Assembly: GCA_013823325.1 (NCBI GenBank)
Contig: PNLY01000062.1
Coordinates: 1 to 33,830 of the forward strand
Length of the DNA stretch: 33,830 bases
Origin: Methylobacterium sp.
Lineage (GTDB): Bacteria; Pseudomonadota; Alphaproteobacteria; Rhizobiales; Beijerinckiaceae
Direction: 5' to 3'
The notes below the pieces were generated by a model that saw only the letters and a list, made by a program, of their open reading frames with translations, was not told where the DNA came from and ran no database searches. Of the stretch, positions 1 through 9,855 are shown piece after piece. Position 1 is the first letter of the stretch. Each line of letters begins with the position of its first letter. A program made the translations under genes and the position numbers.

Positions 1-69
1 GGTGTTCGGACTGGAAACGTTGGCCTGACCCGACCGCGCCGTGAGCGCTCGCGGAGCTGGTCACAGGGC

Positions 70-648
70 CTACACCTCACCCTGCCCTCTCCTTCCAGGA
101 GAGGGTTCCCCGCGCATTGCTGGTTCAGTGATGCCTTTCTTGGCTTTGGCGGATTTCGTTTTCCGCCGAGCTTCCGATTCTCCGTCGTCATCCTCGACAT
201 TGTCGGGAATCGCCGCCGTCGCATGCTGGCTCAGCTTCTGGAACAGGCCGAGCCCGACCAGCGCCGCCACCGCGACCAGCATCAGCAGCGAGGGGAACAG
301 GATGTCGGCCGGCTTGTCGCGCGCGGCCTTGGTGATCAGCACCAGCGATTCCAGGCTGAGCGCGACGATGATGATCGTCATGAACTTGGTCAGCGATCCC
401 CGCGCTTCCGCCGGCCGCCGCAGTTCGCGGTCGGCGATGACCTCCTCCTCGAACAGGAACTTGCCGACATCGGCGACGGCGACCGCGATGATCACCAGCC
501 CGATCCCGTCGAGCATCGTGTCGAGCGCACCTTCGCCGGTTCGGAAGCCGATGAAGGTGCGCGAGATCGCGACCGCCATCAGCAGCAAGGAGGCCAGCAG
601 CAAGGAGCCGGCGATGCCGGAATAGAGCAGGCGGCTGAACAAGGTCAT
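70..648 (-). CDS. Four-helix membrane protein of unknown function
   Basis: Predicted 192-residue inner-membrane protein. Hydrophobic segments lie near residues 8-28, 46-66, 87-107 and 115-136, followed by a charged, probably cytoplasmic tail (150-192) with an acidic patch (EDDDGESE) and then a Lys/Arg patch. A charged loop (FEEEVIADRELRRP) separates helices 2 and 3. I do not recognise the family with confidence; it faintly recalls small four-helix proteins such as UPF0114, but no diagnostic motif is visible. The ATG at 648 is preferred over an in-frame start at 795 because the hydrophobic protein begins there, a G-rich ribosome site lies just upstream, and an EcfG-like promoter sits about 30 bases further up. 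The last dozen codons run through an inverted repeat, so the C-terminus may be repeat-derived. It is divergent from the LysE-type gene. Confidence 0.75.
   Translation of the reverse strand: MTLFSRLLYSGIAGSLLLASLLLMAVAISRTFIGFRTGEGALDTMLDGIGLVIIAVAVADVGKFLFEEEVIADRELRRPAEARGSLTKFMTIIIVALSLESLVLITKAARDKPADILFPSLLMLVAVAALVGLGLFQKLSQHATAAIPDNVEDDDGESEARRKTKSAKAKKGITEPAMRGEPSPGRRGQGEV
85..105. repeat. 8-bp perfect inverted repeat at the 3' end of the first gene
   Basis: CCCTCTCC (85-92) and GGAGAGGG (98-105) flank a five-base loop. The hairpin lies inside the last codons of the gene ending at 70 and has no T-run, so it looks like an intergenic repeat unit more than a classical terminator. It may still protect or end the transcript. 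Confidence 0.5.
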
Positions 649-678
649 GGCGCGGATCCCCCCGAGGTGATGCCCATG

Positions 679-703
679 AACCCGGCAGGCGACGACTCGT
701 TCC
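679..703 (-). promoter_or_regulatory. EcfG-like general stress promoter for the gene at 70-648
   Basis: On the minus strand GGAAC (703-699) is followed by exactly 16 bases and GGTT (682-679). The alphaproteobacterial EcfG consensus is GGAAC, 16-17 bases, CGTT, so 8 of 9 positions match. Transcription would start near 672, about 24 bases before the ATG at 648, which is an ideal placement. Known: EcfG directs the general stress response in this class. Inferred: the membrane protein belongs to that regulon. Confidence 0.5.
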
Positions 704-824
704 CGCCACCTGTTGCCAGGGAGGCCGGTGCGGGATGGCGGCGATGCAGCCGCGTCATGGGTTGCGCCTTGCGGGCGTTTCGCCGGCAATGCCATGGTCG
801 CGCACCTTGCGGCCGGAGCGCGCC

Positions 825-1457
825 ATGATCGACACGAGCAACCTGATCGCCTTCATCCTGCTCGCCTTCGGCATGGTCCTGACGCCGGGGCCGAACATGA
901 TCTATCTGATCTCGCGCTCGATCGCGCAGGGGCCGGCCTCCGGCCTGATCTCGCTCGGCGGCATCGCGCTCGGTTTCGTCTTCTATGTCTTCTGCGCCGC
1001 CTTCGGCATCACCGCGCTGCTCTTCGCCGTGCCCTTCGCCTATGACGCGCTGCGGCTCGCCGGCGCGGCGTATCTGCTCTGGCTCGCCTGGCAGGCGGTC
1101 CGGCCGGGCGGCAGCTCGCCCTTCCATGTCCGCGAGCTCAAGCATGACGGGCCGCGCAAGCTCTTCATGATGGGCTTCCTCACCAGTCTGCTCAATCCGA
1201 AGATCGCGATGTTCTACCTGGCGCTGCTGCCGCAGTTCATCGACCCTGCCGCGGGCAGCGTGCTGACGCAGTCGATCGTCCTCGGCTTCATCCAGATCAC
1301 CGTCTCCGTCAGCGTCAATACGCTGATCACCTTCGCCGCCGGTGGCATCGCGATCTTCCTGCGCACGCGCCCGTTCTGGGCGCTGGTGCAGCGCTGGTTG
1401 ATGGCGACGATGCTCGCCGGCTTTGCCGTGCGCATGGCGGCCGAAGCGCGCCGCTGA
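825..1457 (+). CDS. LysE/RhtB family amino acid exporter
   Basis: Predicted 210-residue inner-membrane efflux protein of the LysE superfamily, which exports amino acids or their derivatives; the substrate cannot be read from sequence. The N-terminal motif GMVLTPGPNM (16-25) with the conserved PGP is the family signature, and the second motif GFLTSLLNPKIAMFYLALLP (117-136) follows the central loop. Hydrophobic segments lie near 5-28, 40-68, 75-90, 115-138, 147-172 and 190-206. Length is normal for the family. The start is placed at the ATG beginning MIDTSNL, because upstream in-frame residues are Arg/Pro-rich and unlike the family. Divergent from the stress-type membrane gene and 108 bases upstream of the aminotransferase, with which it may be cotranscribed. 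Confidence 0.9.
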   Translation: MIDTSNLIAFILLAFGMVLTPGPNMIYLISRSIAQGPASGLISLGGIALGFVFYVFCAAFGITALLFAVPFAYDALRLAGAAYLLWLAWQAVRPGGSSPFHVRELKHDGPRKLFMMGFLTSLLNPKIAMFYLALLPQFIDPAAGSVLTQSIVLGFIQITVSVSVNTLITFAAGGIAIFLRTRPFWALVQRWLMATMLAGFAVRMAAEARR

Positions 1458-1565
1458 TCGGCAATCCGCAACGATTTCTGCACGTTTAGCAGGGCTTTTG
1501 CATCCCGCAGTTCGATTGCGGACAGCCGGTGGTGCCGGGCGCGGTGCAAAGGGCAGGGGTTTTCC

Positions 1566-2756
1566 ATGAGTATCGCCAACGGCCGTGTCCTGCTCGCAAT
1601 GCCAGGCCCGACCAATATTCCCGATCGCGTCCTCCAGGCGATGATGCGCCCGGCCGAGGAGCTTGCCTCGAAGACGATCGTCGACCTGACCGAAACCCTG
1701 CTGGCCGACCTCAAGGCGGTCTTCCGCACGCCGGGGGAGACCTTCCTCTACGCCGCCAACGGCCATGGCGGCTGGGAAGCGGCGCTGACCAATGTCCTCT
1801 CGCGTGGCGACAAGGTGCTGGTCCTCGCCAGCGGCCGCTTCGCCATCGGCTGGGGCGAGATGGCCCGCTTCATGGGCGCCGATGTCGAGGTGCTCGCGGG
1901 TTCCTGGCGCGCGGCTGTCGATCCGGCAGCAGTGGAAGAGCGCTTGCGGCAGGACAGGGATCACGCGATCAAGGCTGTGCTGACGGTCCAGATCGACACC
2001 GCCTCGGGCGTGGTCAACGACATCCAGGCGATCCGACGCGCCATCGATGCCGCCAGCCATCCGGCGCTGTACATGGTCGATGGCGTCGCCGCGCTTGGCT
2101 GCATGCCGTTCGACATGGACGCCTTCGGTGTCGACGTCGCGATGTCGGCCTCGCAGAAGGGGCTGATGACCCCGCCCGGGCTCGCCTTCGTCGCGGCCAA
2201 TGGCAAGGCGCTGCATGCGCACCGGCAGGCGACGATGCGCACGCCCTATTGGGACTGGACCGCGCGCATGGACCCGCTGCTCTACATGAAGCATTGCGGC
2301 ACGCCGCCGGAGCACCTGATGTTCGGCCTGCGTGCCGCGCTCGACATGATCCTCGCCGAGCGCCTCGAAGCCGTCTGGCAGCGCCACGCTTTGCTGGCGG
2401 CTGCGACGCAGGCGGCGATGTCGAAATGGGCGGAGGGCCAGGCGCTGAGCTTCAACGTCGTCGAGCCGTCGCAGCGCGCCCCGTCGGTCACGACCATCCT
2501 GGTCGACGGCGATCCGGCTGAAGTCACCGATTATGCGCGAGAGGTCTGCGGCGTGACGCTCGGCCTCGCCATCGGCGATCTCACCGGCAAGGCCTTTCGC
2601 ATCGCCCATATGGGCCATGTCAACGCGCCGATGGTGCTGGGCAGCCTGAGCGCGGTCGAAATGGCGCTGCAGGCGAAGGGCATCCCGCATGGCGAAGGCG
2701 GTGTCGCGGCTGCCATCGCCTATCTCGGCGCCAATGCGCGCGAGGTCGCCGCCTAG
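1566..2756 (+). CDS. Class V aminotransferase (alanine/serine-glyoxylate type)
   Basis: 396-residue PLP-dependent aminotransferase of fold type I, similar to serine-glyoxylate and alanine-glyoxylate aminotransferases, which move the amino group of Ser or Ala to glyoxylate. Visible signatures: the N-terminal MPGPTNIPDRVLQAM (12-26), the glycine-rich ANGHGGWEAAL (64-74), the cofactor-ring Asp in VDGVAALG (D172), and the Schiff-base lysine in SASQKGL (K198). A C-terminal domain ends near 390. A good ribosome site (GGGCAGGGG) precedes the ATG. Upstream there is a small inverted repeat (CCGCA, 7 bases, TGCGG at 1505-1521) of unknown role. It is convergent with the chemoreceptor with only 30 bases between stop codons. 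Substrate choice within the family is not decided by what I can see. Confidence 0.85.
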   Translation: MSIANGRVLLAMPGPTNIPDRVLQAMMRPAEELASKTIVDLTETLLADLKAVFRTPGETFLYAANGHGGWEAALTNVLSRGDKVLVLASGRFAIGWGEMARFMGADVEVLAGSWRAAVDPAAVEERLRQDRDHAIKAVLTVQIDTASGVVNDIQAIRRAIDAASHPALYMVDGVAALGCMPFDMDAFGVDVAMSASQKGLMTPPGLAFVAANGKALHAHRQATMRTPYWDWTARMDPLLYMKHCGTPPEHLMFGLRAALDMILAERLEAVWQRHALLAAATQAAMSKWAEGQALSFNVVEPSQRAPSVTTILVDGDPAEVTDYAREVCGVTLGLAIGDLTGKAFRIAHMGHVNAPMVLGSLSAVEMALQAKGIPHGEGGVAAAIAYLGANAREVAA

Positions 2757-2786
2757 TCGCCGCGCCGAGGCGGAACGTCGGTTTCC

Positions 2787-4253
2787 TCAGGCCGCCGAGA
2801 CGCGCTGCAGGAACTGGTGAACGGCGCTCTCGAGCTCTTCGGCCTTGCCCTCGAGGGCGGTGGTCGAGGCGAGCACGGCGCTTGCGACCTCATGGGTCTG
2901 GTTGGCCGAGCCGCGGATGTTGTTGGTGGTCTGCGCCAGATACTCCGTGCCGGTCGCGACCTCGGCGATGCTGCGGCTGATGACATGGGTCATCTGGCCC
3001 TGTTCCTCCAGCGCTGCCGCGATCGAGATCGTGCGTTCGTCCATGTCGGCCATGCCGGCGGTCAGCCTTGCGATCGTCTCGACCACGCCGGAGGTCGCCT
3101 GCTTGATCTCGGCGATCTGGCCGGCGATGTCCTGAGTCGCGAGCGCGGTCTGGTGCGACAGGCTCTTTACCTCGGCGGCGACGACCGCGAAGCCCTTGCC
3201 GGCATCCCCGGCGCGCGCCGCCTCGATCGTCGCGTTGAGCGCCAGGAGATTGGTCTGCTCGGCGATACCGCGGATCAGGGCGACGATACCGTCGATGCGC
3301 TGCACGGATTGGTCGAGCACGTCGACCGAGCCAGCGGTGGTACGGGCGCAGCCGTTCATTTCTGCGACCAGCGCCTGTGAGGTGGCGAGCTGGCGATCGA
3401 TCGCGGTGATCGCGGTCGAGAGCTGTTCGGTCGCGGTGGCGACATCCGCGACATTGCGCGAGGATTCTTCCGAGGTCGAGGCCACGGCGGTGACCTCGCC
3501 ATTGGCGATGTCGGCGATCTCGTTCAGCGAGGCGGCACGACCCCTCAGGTCTCGGATGTCCTGCAGGACCGTGTCGAGCGTCGCGACGAACTGCGTGTTG
3601 AAGCCGGCGACGATGTCCTGAGTGGTCTTGCGGCGAGCCGCCTCGCGCGCCATGTCACGCAGCTGCGCCTGATGCAATTCCTCGGCTTGAGCCGTGGCGT
3701 CGCGGCGCGCCTCGTTGGCCATGTCTCCCGCGGCCTCAAGCGTCCGGCTCTGATGCCGGATGATCCAGAGCAGCAGGCCGAGCTGGAGGAGGACGCAAGC
3801 GAAAAAGAGGGCATCTCCCGGCACGGTGAGGCCGGGCCGGGAGAGCAACGCGCCGATGAGGTTGCCATGGCCGAGCGCCATGATCGCGGTGGCGACGAGC
3901 GGCTGCCAGGCGCACCAGCCGGCCGAGAGCGTCAGCATGATCAGGAGCACGGAGTCGCTCACCTCGTGCCAGCTCGCGCCCTTGAGCGCGTAGGTGAAGG
4001 CGAGTGCGGTGCCGGTGCTGCTCAGCGAGAGGATGATCTGCGTCGCCATGCCGGTCGGGCTGTGCCGCCAGGCCAGGGTCGCGAAGGCCGCCGATCCGAT
4101 CGCGATCAGCAGGGGCGTCAGCGGGCCGGCGCCTCCAACCGCGAGCCAGGCCAGCATGGTTGCCGGCACGAAGAGCCAGAGGAGCAAGGTCAGCGCCCCG
4201 CCGACGCGCAGCCGCAACTGCGTCAGATAGGTCGCGGCGGAATCTGTCTGCAT
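2787..4253 (-). CDS. Methyl-accepting chemotaxis protein with a six-helix membrane domain
   Basis: 488-residue chemoreceptor. The N-terminal third is an integral membrane domain (hydrophobic segments near 17-38, 45-62, 71-90, 101-115, 117-135 and 147-165) with no large periplasmic ligand domain and no clear HAMP, so it may sense a membrane or cytoplasmic cue. A charged coiled coil (168-215) leads to the signalling domain. The highly conserved hairpin tip that binds CheA and CheW is at 331-360 ([19 protein letters not shown], then GKGFAVVA). Ala/Glu/Gln-rich heptads on both sides are the adaptation helices. There is no C-terminal CheR-tethering pentapeptide; the protein ends FLQRVSAA. No che genes are nearby, so it is an orphan receptor locus. 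The ribosome site before the ATG is weak. Confidence 0.9.
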   Translation of the reverse strand: MQTDSAATYLTQLRLRVGGALTLLLWLFVPATMLAWLAVGGAGPLTPLLIAIGSAAFATLAWRHSPTGMATQIILSLSSTGTALAFTYALKGASWHEVSDSVLLIMLTLSAGWCAWQPLVATAIMALGHGNLIGALLSRPGLTVPGDALFFACVLLQLGLLLWIIRHQSRTLEAAGDMANEARRDATAQAEELHQAQLRDMAREAARRKTTQDIVAGFNTQFVATLDTVLQDIRDLRGRAASLNEIADIANGEVTAVASTSEESSRNVADVATATEQLSTAITAIDRQLATSQALVAEMNGCARTTAGSVDVLDQSVQRIDGIVALIRGIAEQTNLLALNATIEAARAGDAGKGFAVVAAEVKSLSHQTALATQDIAGQIAEIKQATSGVVETIARLTAGMADMDERTISIAAALEEQGQMTHVISRSIAEVATGTEYLAQTTNNIRGSANQTHEVASAVLASTTALEGKAEELESAVHQFLQRVSAA

Positions 4254-4486
4254 GCGGGCGTTGGCCTGTGAGCGCTGTTCGGAGGTGGCCGATAGCGGTT
4301 GACAGGCCGATCCCCTTGTTGAGCCTGTCCGATCCCGCTGAATTTTCGCTTAACCATCAGCTCGTCGTTGGCGGGATCTCATATGATCCGGCCGCGCCTG
4401 AGGTCTGGCGGGCCTGCACGCTTCTCCTATCGTCGCCGGAACGGCTTGGCTAAGCTCGCCCCCACCTCACCAGACGGAAGTCGAGC

Positions 4487-5695
4487 ATGACCGACACGAC
4501 ACAGGAAGAAGCCCGCATCCTCGCCTGGCTGGGCGAGCGCAAGCAGGCGATGATCGATCTGCTGCGCGAGATGGTCGACACAGACTCGGGCTCCTACGAC
4601 AAGGCCGGCGTCGACCGGGCGGGACAGGTGCTGGCGCGTTTCCACGAGGCCAACGGCCTCTCCGTCGAGGTCGTGCCGGATGCGCGCTATGGCGACGCGG
4701 TCAAGGCGCGCCTGCCCAACCCGACCGCGAACGACCAGCGGCCGATCCTGCTGCTGGGTCATCGCGACACGGTCTTCCCCGAGGGCGAGCCGACCCGCCG
4801 GCCCTTCACCATCCGCGATGGCCGCGCCTATGGGCCTGGGGTCGCTGACATGAAGGCTGGCCTCGTGATCGAGGCTTTCGTCGCCGCCGCCTTCGCCGCC
4901 AATGGCGGCCTCAAGGCGCCGTTGATGATGCTGACCACCAGCGACGAGGAGATCGCCTCGCCGTCCTCGCGGCCGGTGATCGAGGCGGCGGCGCGCGAGG
5001 CGCGCTGCGTCTTCAACGCCGAGCCGAGCCGCCTGCCGACGGGAACCGACTACAACCGTGACCACAAGCAGTCGATCACCTCGGGCCGCAAGGGCGGCGT
5101 CTTCATGCGCGCCGAGTTCACCGGCAAGGCCGCGCATTCCGGCGCCAACTACGAGAAGGGCGTCTCGGCCATCGTCGATCTCGGTCACAAGATCCCGCGC
5201 CTGCAGGGGCTGACCGATCTCGAAGCGGGCGTCACCGTCAATGTCGGGCTGATCGGCGGCGGGCAGACCGTCAATACCGTCGCGCCGTCGGCCTGGTGCG
5301 AGATCGACCTGCGCTACAAGACGGCGGCGCAGCGTGCGGAGCTGGTCGAGGCGATCCGTGACATCGTCGAGACGCCGGTGGTCGAGGGCTCCTCGGCCAG
5401 GCTGATCATCAAGGGCGAATTCGTGCCGCTGGAGCAGACCCCGGATTCGCTCCTGCTCTACGACACCTATCGCGAGGCCGCTGCCAGCCTCGGCATCGCC
5501 GTGACCGCGGAATACACCGGCGGCTGCGCCGATTCCGGCTTCACTGCGGCGCAGGGCTGCCCGACTTTGTGCAGCGTCGGCCCGGTCGGCGGCATGGCGC
5601 ATACGCCGGACGAGTTCCTCGAGGTCGAGAGCATCGTCCCGGCGGCGCAGACGCTGGCGCTGGCGGTGATGCGGACGGCGGCCAGGATGGAGTGA
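4487..5695 (+). CDS. M20 family zinc peptidase (glutamate carboxypeptidase-like)
   Basis: 402-residue M20 metallohydrolase resembling carboxypeptidase G2, which releases C-terminal glutamate; related enzymes are deacylases, so the substrate is uncertain. The metal ligands are all visible: H92 in GHRDTVFPEG (with D94 as the activating Asp), the bridging D121 in YGPGVADMKAG, E154/E155 in TSDEE (general base and ligand), E179 in FNAEPSR, and H372 near the C-terminus in GGMAHTPDEF. The dimerisation domain (about 200-310) starts with KGGVFMRAEFTGKAAHSG. No signal peptide is seen, so it should be cytoplasmic. Start: ATG with GGAAG six bases upstream. An interrupted palindrome GGATC-6-GATCC (4374-4389) lies about 100 bases upstream and could be an operator. 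A strong terminator follows the stop. Confidence 0.88.
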   Translation: MTDTTQEEARILAWLGERKQAMIDLLREMVDTDSGSYDKAGVDRAGQVLARFHEANGLSVEVVPDARYGDAVKARLPNPTANDQRPILLLGHRDTVFPEGEPTRRPFTIRDGRAYGPGVADMKAGLVIEAFVAAAFAANGGLKAPLMMLTTSDEEIASPSSRPVIEAAAREARCVFNAEPSRLPTGTDYNRDHKQSITSGRKGGVFMRAEFTGKAAHSGANYEKGVSAIVDLGHKIPRLQGLTDLEAGVTVNVGLIGGGQTVNTVAPSAWCEIDLRYKTAAQRAELVEAIRDIVETPVVEGSSARLIIKGEFVPLEQTPDSLLLYDTYREAAASLGIAVTAEYTGGCADSGFTAAQGCPTLCSVGPVGGMAHTPDEFLEVESIVPAAQTLALAVMRTAARME

Positions 5696-5717
5696 TTTCC
5701 GCTCCCGACCGAGGAAC

Positions 5718-5749
5718 AAAAAAAGGGCGCCGCGTGAGCGGCGCCCTTT
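5718..5749. terminator. Bidirectional rho-independent terminator between the M20 peptidase and clpB
   Basis: Perfect stem GGGCGCCGC / GCGGCGCCC (5725-5733 and 5738-5746) with loop GTGA, extended by AAA/TTT pairs. On the plus strand it ends in TTT. On the minus strand the complement of A5718-5724 gives a run of seven T, so it is strongest for clpB. Confidence 0.9.
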
Positions 5750-5772
5750 GTGCCTCGGAACAGCGTAAAAGC

Positions 5773-8394
<2,622 letters not shown>

Positions 8395-8467
8395 TCAGTT
8401 GCCTCCGCCCGCCGGTCGCGCCCCGAAGCGGCGGAGCCGGCTGCCTTTCAAATGGGATAGGGCCCCC

Positions 8468-8493
8468 TGATGGGCTGCCCTTCGCCCTTCAAG
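8468..8493 (-). promoter_or_regulatory. Sigma-32 (RpoH)-like heat shock promoter of clpB
   Basis: On the minus strand CTTGAA (8493-8488) is followed 13 bases later by CCCAT (8474-8470). The heat shock consensus is CTTGAA with a short spacer of about 11-16 bases and CCCCAT-T. The stretch between the two boxes starts GGGCGAAG, close to the E. coli groE promoter as I remember it. Transcription would start some 65-70 bases before the clpB ATG. Caution: the site lies in one arm of an imperfect inverted repeat (8474-8533). Confidence 0.5.
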
Positions 8494-8533
8494 ATAGTGT
8501 TGCTTTCGCGCAACGGAAGGGGGAGGGCGCAGC
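8474..8533. repeat. Imperfect inverted repeat in the clpB / DUF2293 intergenic region
   Basis: The outer arms at 8474-8490 and 8516-8533 are complementary apart from a few mismatches and a one-base gap. A perfect inner stem GTTGC / GCAAC (8499-8503 and 8510-8514) has loop TTTCGC. It overlaps the clpB -35 box and ends beside the DUF2293 start codon, so it could be a repeat unit or a regulatory structure for either gene. Confidence 0.4.
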
Positions 8534-8534
8534 T

Positions 8535-8909
8535 TTGGCGTTGACCTTTGTCAAAGCCTGCGCCCAGCCTGCCGGCATGGTCGGCACCAAGCGGCAACAG
8601 GCGATTCGCAGGGCGTTGCGGGCGCTCGTCCCCGGTATCCCGCTGCTCGACGCGGAGACGGTGCTGGCGCTCGCCGGGAGGGTCCAGATGAAGGCGCTGC
8701 CGCCCTCGACCGCGCTCTGGCTGGCACTCGGCTCCCATGTCCGGCACGCCCATACCGATTACGATCGCCTGCTCGCCGAAGGCTATGAGCGCGACGCCGC
8801 CCGCTTCTTCGTCGCGGATGCGATCGACGACGTGCTCTCCGGCTGGGGCTGCCAGCGCTCGATCCTCGATGAGGAGGACGCCGAAGAAGGCGCTGAGCAG
8901 CCGCATTGA
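8535..8909 (+). CDS. DUF2293 domain protein
   Basis: 124-residue protein of unknown function recognised as DUF2293 from its hallmark segment HVRHAHTDYD followed by LLAEGYERDAARFFV (68-93), then a short helix ending WGCQRS. The family is small and widespread in alphaproteobacteria; no activity is established that I know of. There is no signal peptide or membrane segment, and the C-terminal tail (112-121) is very acidic. Start choice: a TTG at 8535 has an excellent GGGAGGG ribosome site eight bases upstream, while the in-frame ATG at 8577 (MVGTKRQ) has none. The real start could still be 8577, where conservation would begin. The gene is divergent from clpB across a 140-base region holding the clpB promoter, so joint stress control is possible but not shown. 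Confidence 0.8.
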   Translation: MALTFVKACAQPAGMVGTKRQQAIRRALRALVPGIPLLDAETVLALAGRVQMKALPPSTALWLALGSHVRHAHTDYDRLLAEGYERDAARFFVADAIDDVLSGWGCQRSILDEEDAEEGAEQPH

Positions 8910-9013
8910 TCGGATCGATGCAATCCTTTCATCGAGTGTGATCGCTCCGCGGGTGGCATCCATCCGCCCACCATGGCAGGGTCCGCCGCCTCGCAATCGG
9001 AAGGGCAGGGCCC

Positions 9014-9802
9014 ATGCGCGTCGCTTCGCTGTATCGCTATCCGGTCAAGGGTCTCTCGCCGGAGCGCCTGAGCCGGGCTGAGCTGCCGGTGGGCGGCTAC
9101 TTCCCCGGCGACCGGCTCTTCGCCATCGAGAACGGCCCCTCCGGCTTCGATCCTGCTGAGCCGGTGCACCAGCCCAAGATCAAATACCTGATGCTGATGC
9201 GCAACGAGTCGCTGGCGCGCCTGCGCACGCGTTACGACGATGCCAGCGGTGACCTCGTCATCGGGAATGCCGGCGAAGAGACGCGCATCGCGACCGGAAC
9301 CGCGGCAGGCCGTGATCGGCTCAGCACCTTCTTCAAGGCCTTCATGCCGGAGGAATTAAGGGGCGAGCCCCGCCTGCTCGCCGCGCCACAGGGCTACCGC
9401 TTCACCGATTCGCGCTCGGGCTTCGTCTCGATCATCAACCTCGCCAGCGTCGTCGATCTGGAGGCCCGGCTCGGCGTGCCCGTCGATCCCCTGCGCTTCC
9501 GTGGCAATGTCATGGTCGAGGACCTGCCGGCCTGGGCGGAACTCGATCTAGTCGACCGCGAACTCATCGCGCCCTCGGGCTTGCGGCTCCAGGTGATCAA
9601 GCGGATCGAACGCTGCGCCGCCACCAATGTCGACCCGGCGACCGGCATCCGCGACCTGCAGATCCCGAAGGCGCTGATGCAGGGCTATGGCCATGTCGAT
9701 TGCGGCATCTATTGCCGGATCGTCAGCGGCGGAACGCTGAGCGAAGGCGAACGGCTGACCCTGGTCGAGTCCAGCGAACCGGCGGCGCTCGGCGTCGCCT
9801 GA
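9014..9802 (+). CDS. MOSC domain protein
   Basis: 262-residue protein with an N-terminal MOSC beta-barrel domain (about 1-115, starting VASLYRYPVKGLSPERL) and a C-terminal MOSC domain (about 125-255). The MOSC signature is the invariant cysteine in RCAATNVDPATGIRD (C201), which in molybdenum cofactor sulfurase-type proteins carries or receives sulfur; the upstream RFRGN (161-165) is also typical. Members act on the molybdenum cofactor or reduce N-hydroxylated compounds (YcbX, mARC-like). There is no ferredoxin domain, so it would need a separate electron donor. It appears to be a stand-alone gene, 104 bases after the DUF2293 gene, and ends at a clean bidirectional terminator. Start: ATG with AAGGGCAGGG upstream. 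Confidence 0.88.
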   Translation: MRVASLYRYPVKGLSPERLSRAELPVGGYFPGDRLFAIENGPSGFDPAEPVHQPKIKYLMLMRNESLARLRTRYDDASGDLVIGNAGEETRIATGTAAGRDRLSTFFKAFMPEELRGEPRLLAAPQGYRFTDSRSGFVSIINLASVVDLEARLGVPVDPLRFRGNVMVEDLPAWAELDLVDRELIAPSGLRLQVIKRIERCAATNVDPATGIRDLQIPKALMQGYGHVDCGIYCRIVSGGTLSEGERLTLVESSEPAALGVA

Positions 9803-9805
9803 AAA

Positions 9806-9833
9806 AAGCGAAAGGGCCCGCAAGGGCCCTTTC
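9806..9833. terminator. Bidirectional terminator between the MOSC gene and the DUF4167 gene
   Basis: Perfect 10-bp stem GAAAGGGCCC / GGGCCCTTTC (9810-9819 and 9824-9833) with loop GCAA. A run of six A at 9802-9807, shared with the MOSC stop codon, gives a T-run for minus-strand transcripts of the DUF4167 gene. TTTC serves the plus strand. Confidence 0.88.
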
Positions 9834-9855
9834 ATTGTTCTGATCCGTGGCCGGA

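Noticed and set aside
2..28. Possible last codons of an upstream plus-strand gene (VFGLETLA then TGA)
   Set aside because: Only nine codons are visible, too short to tell from chance.
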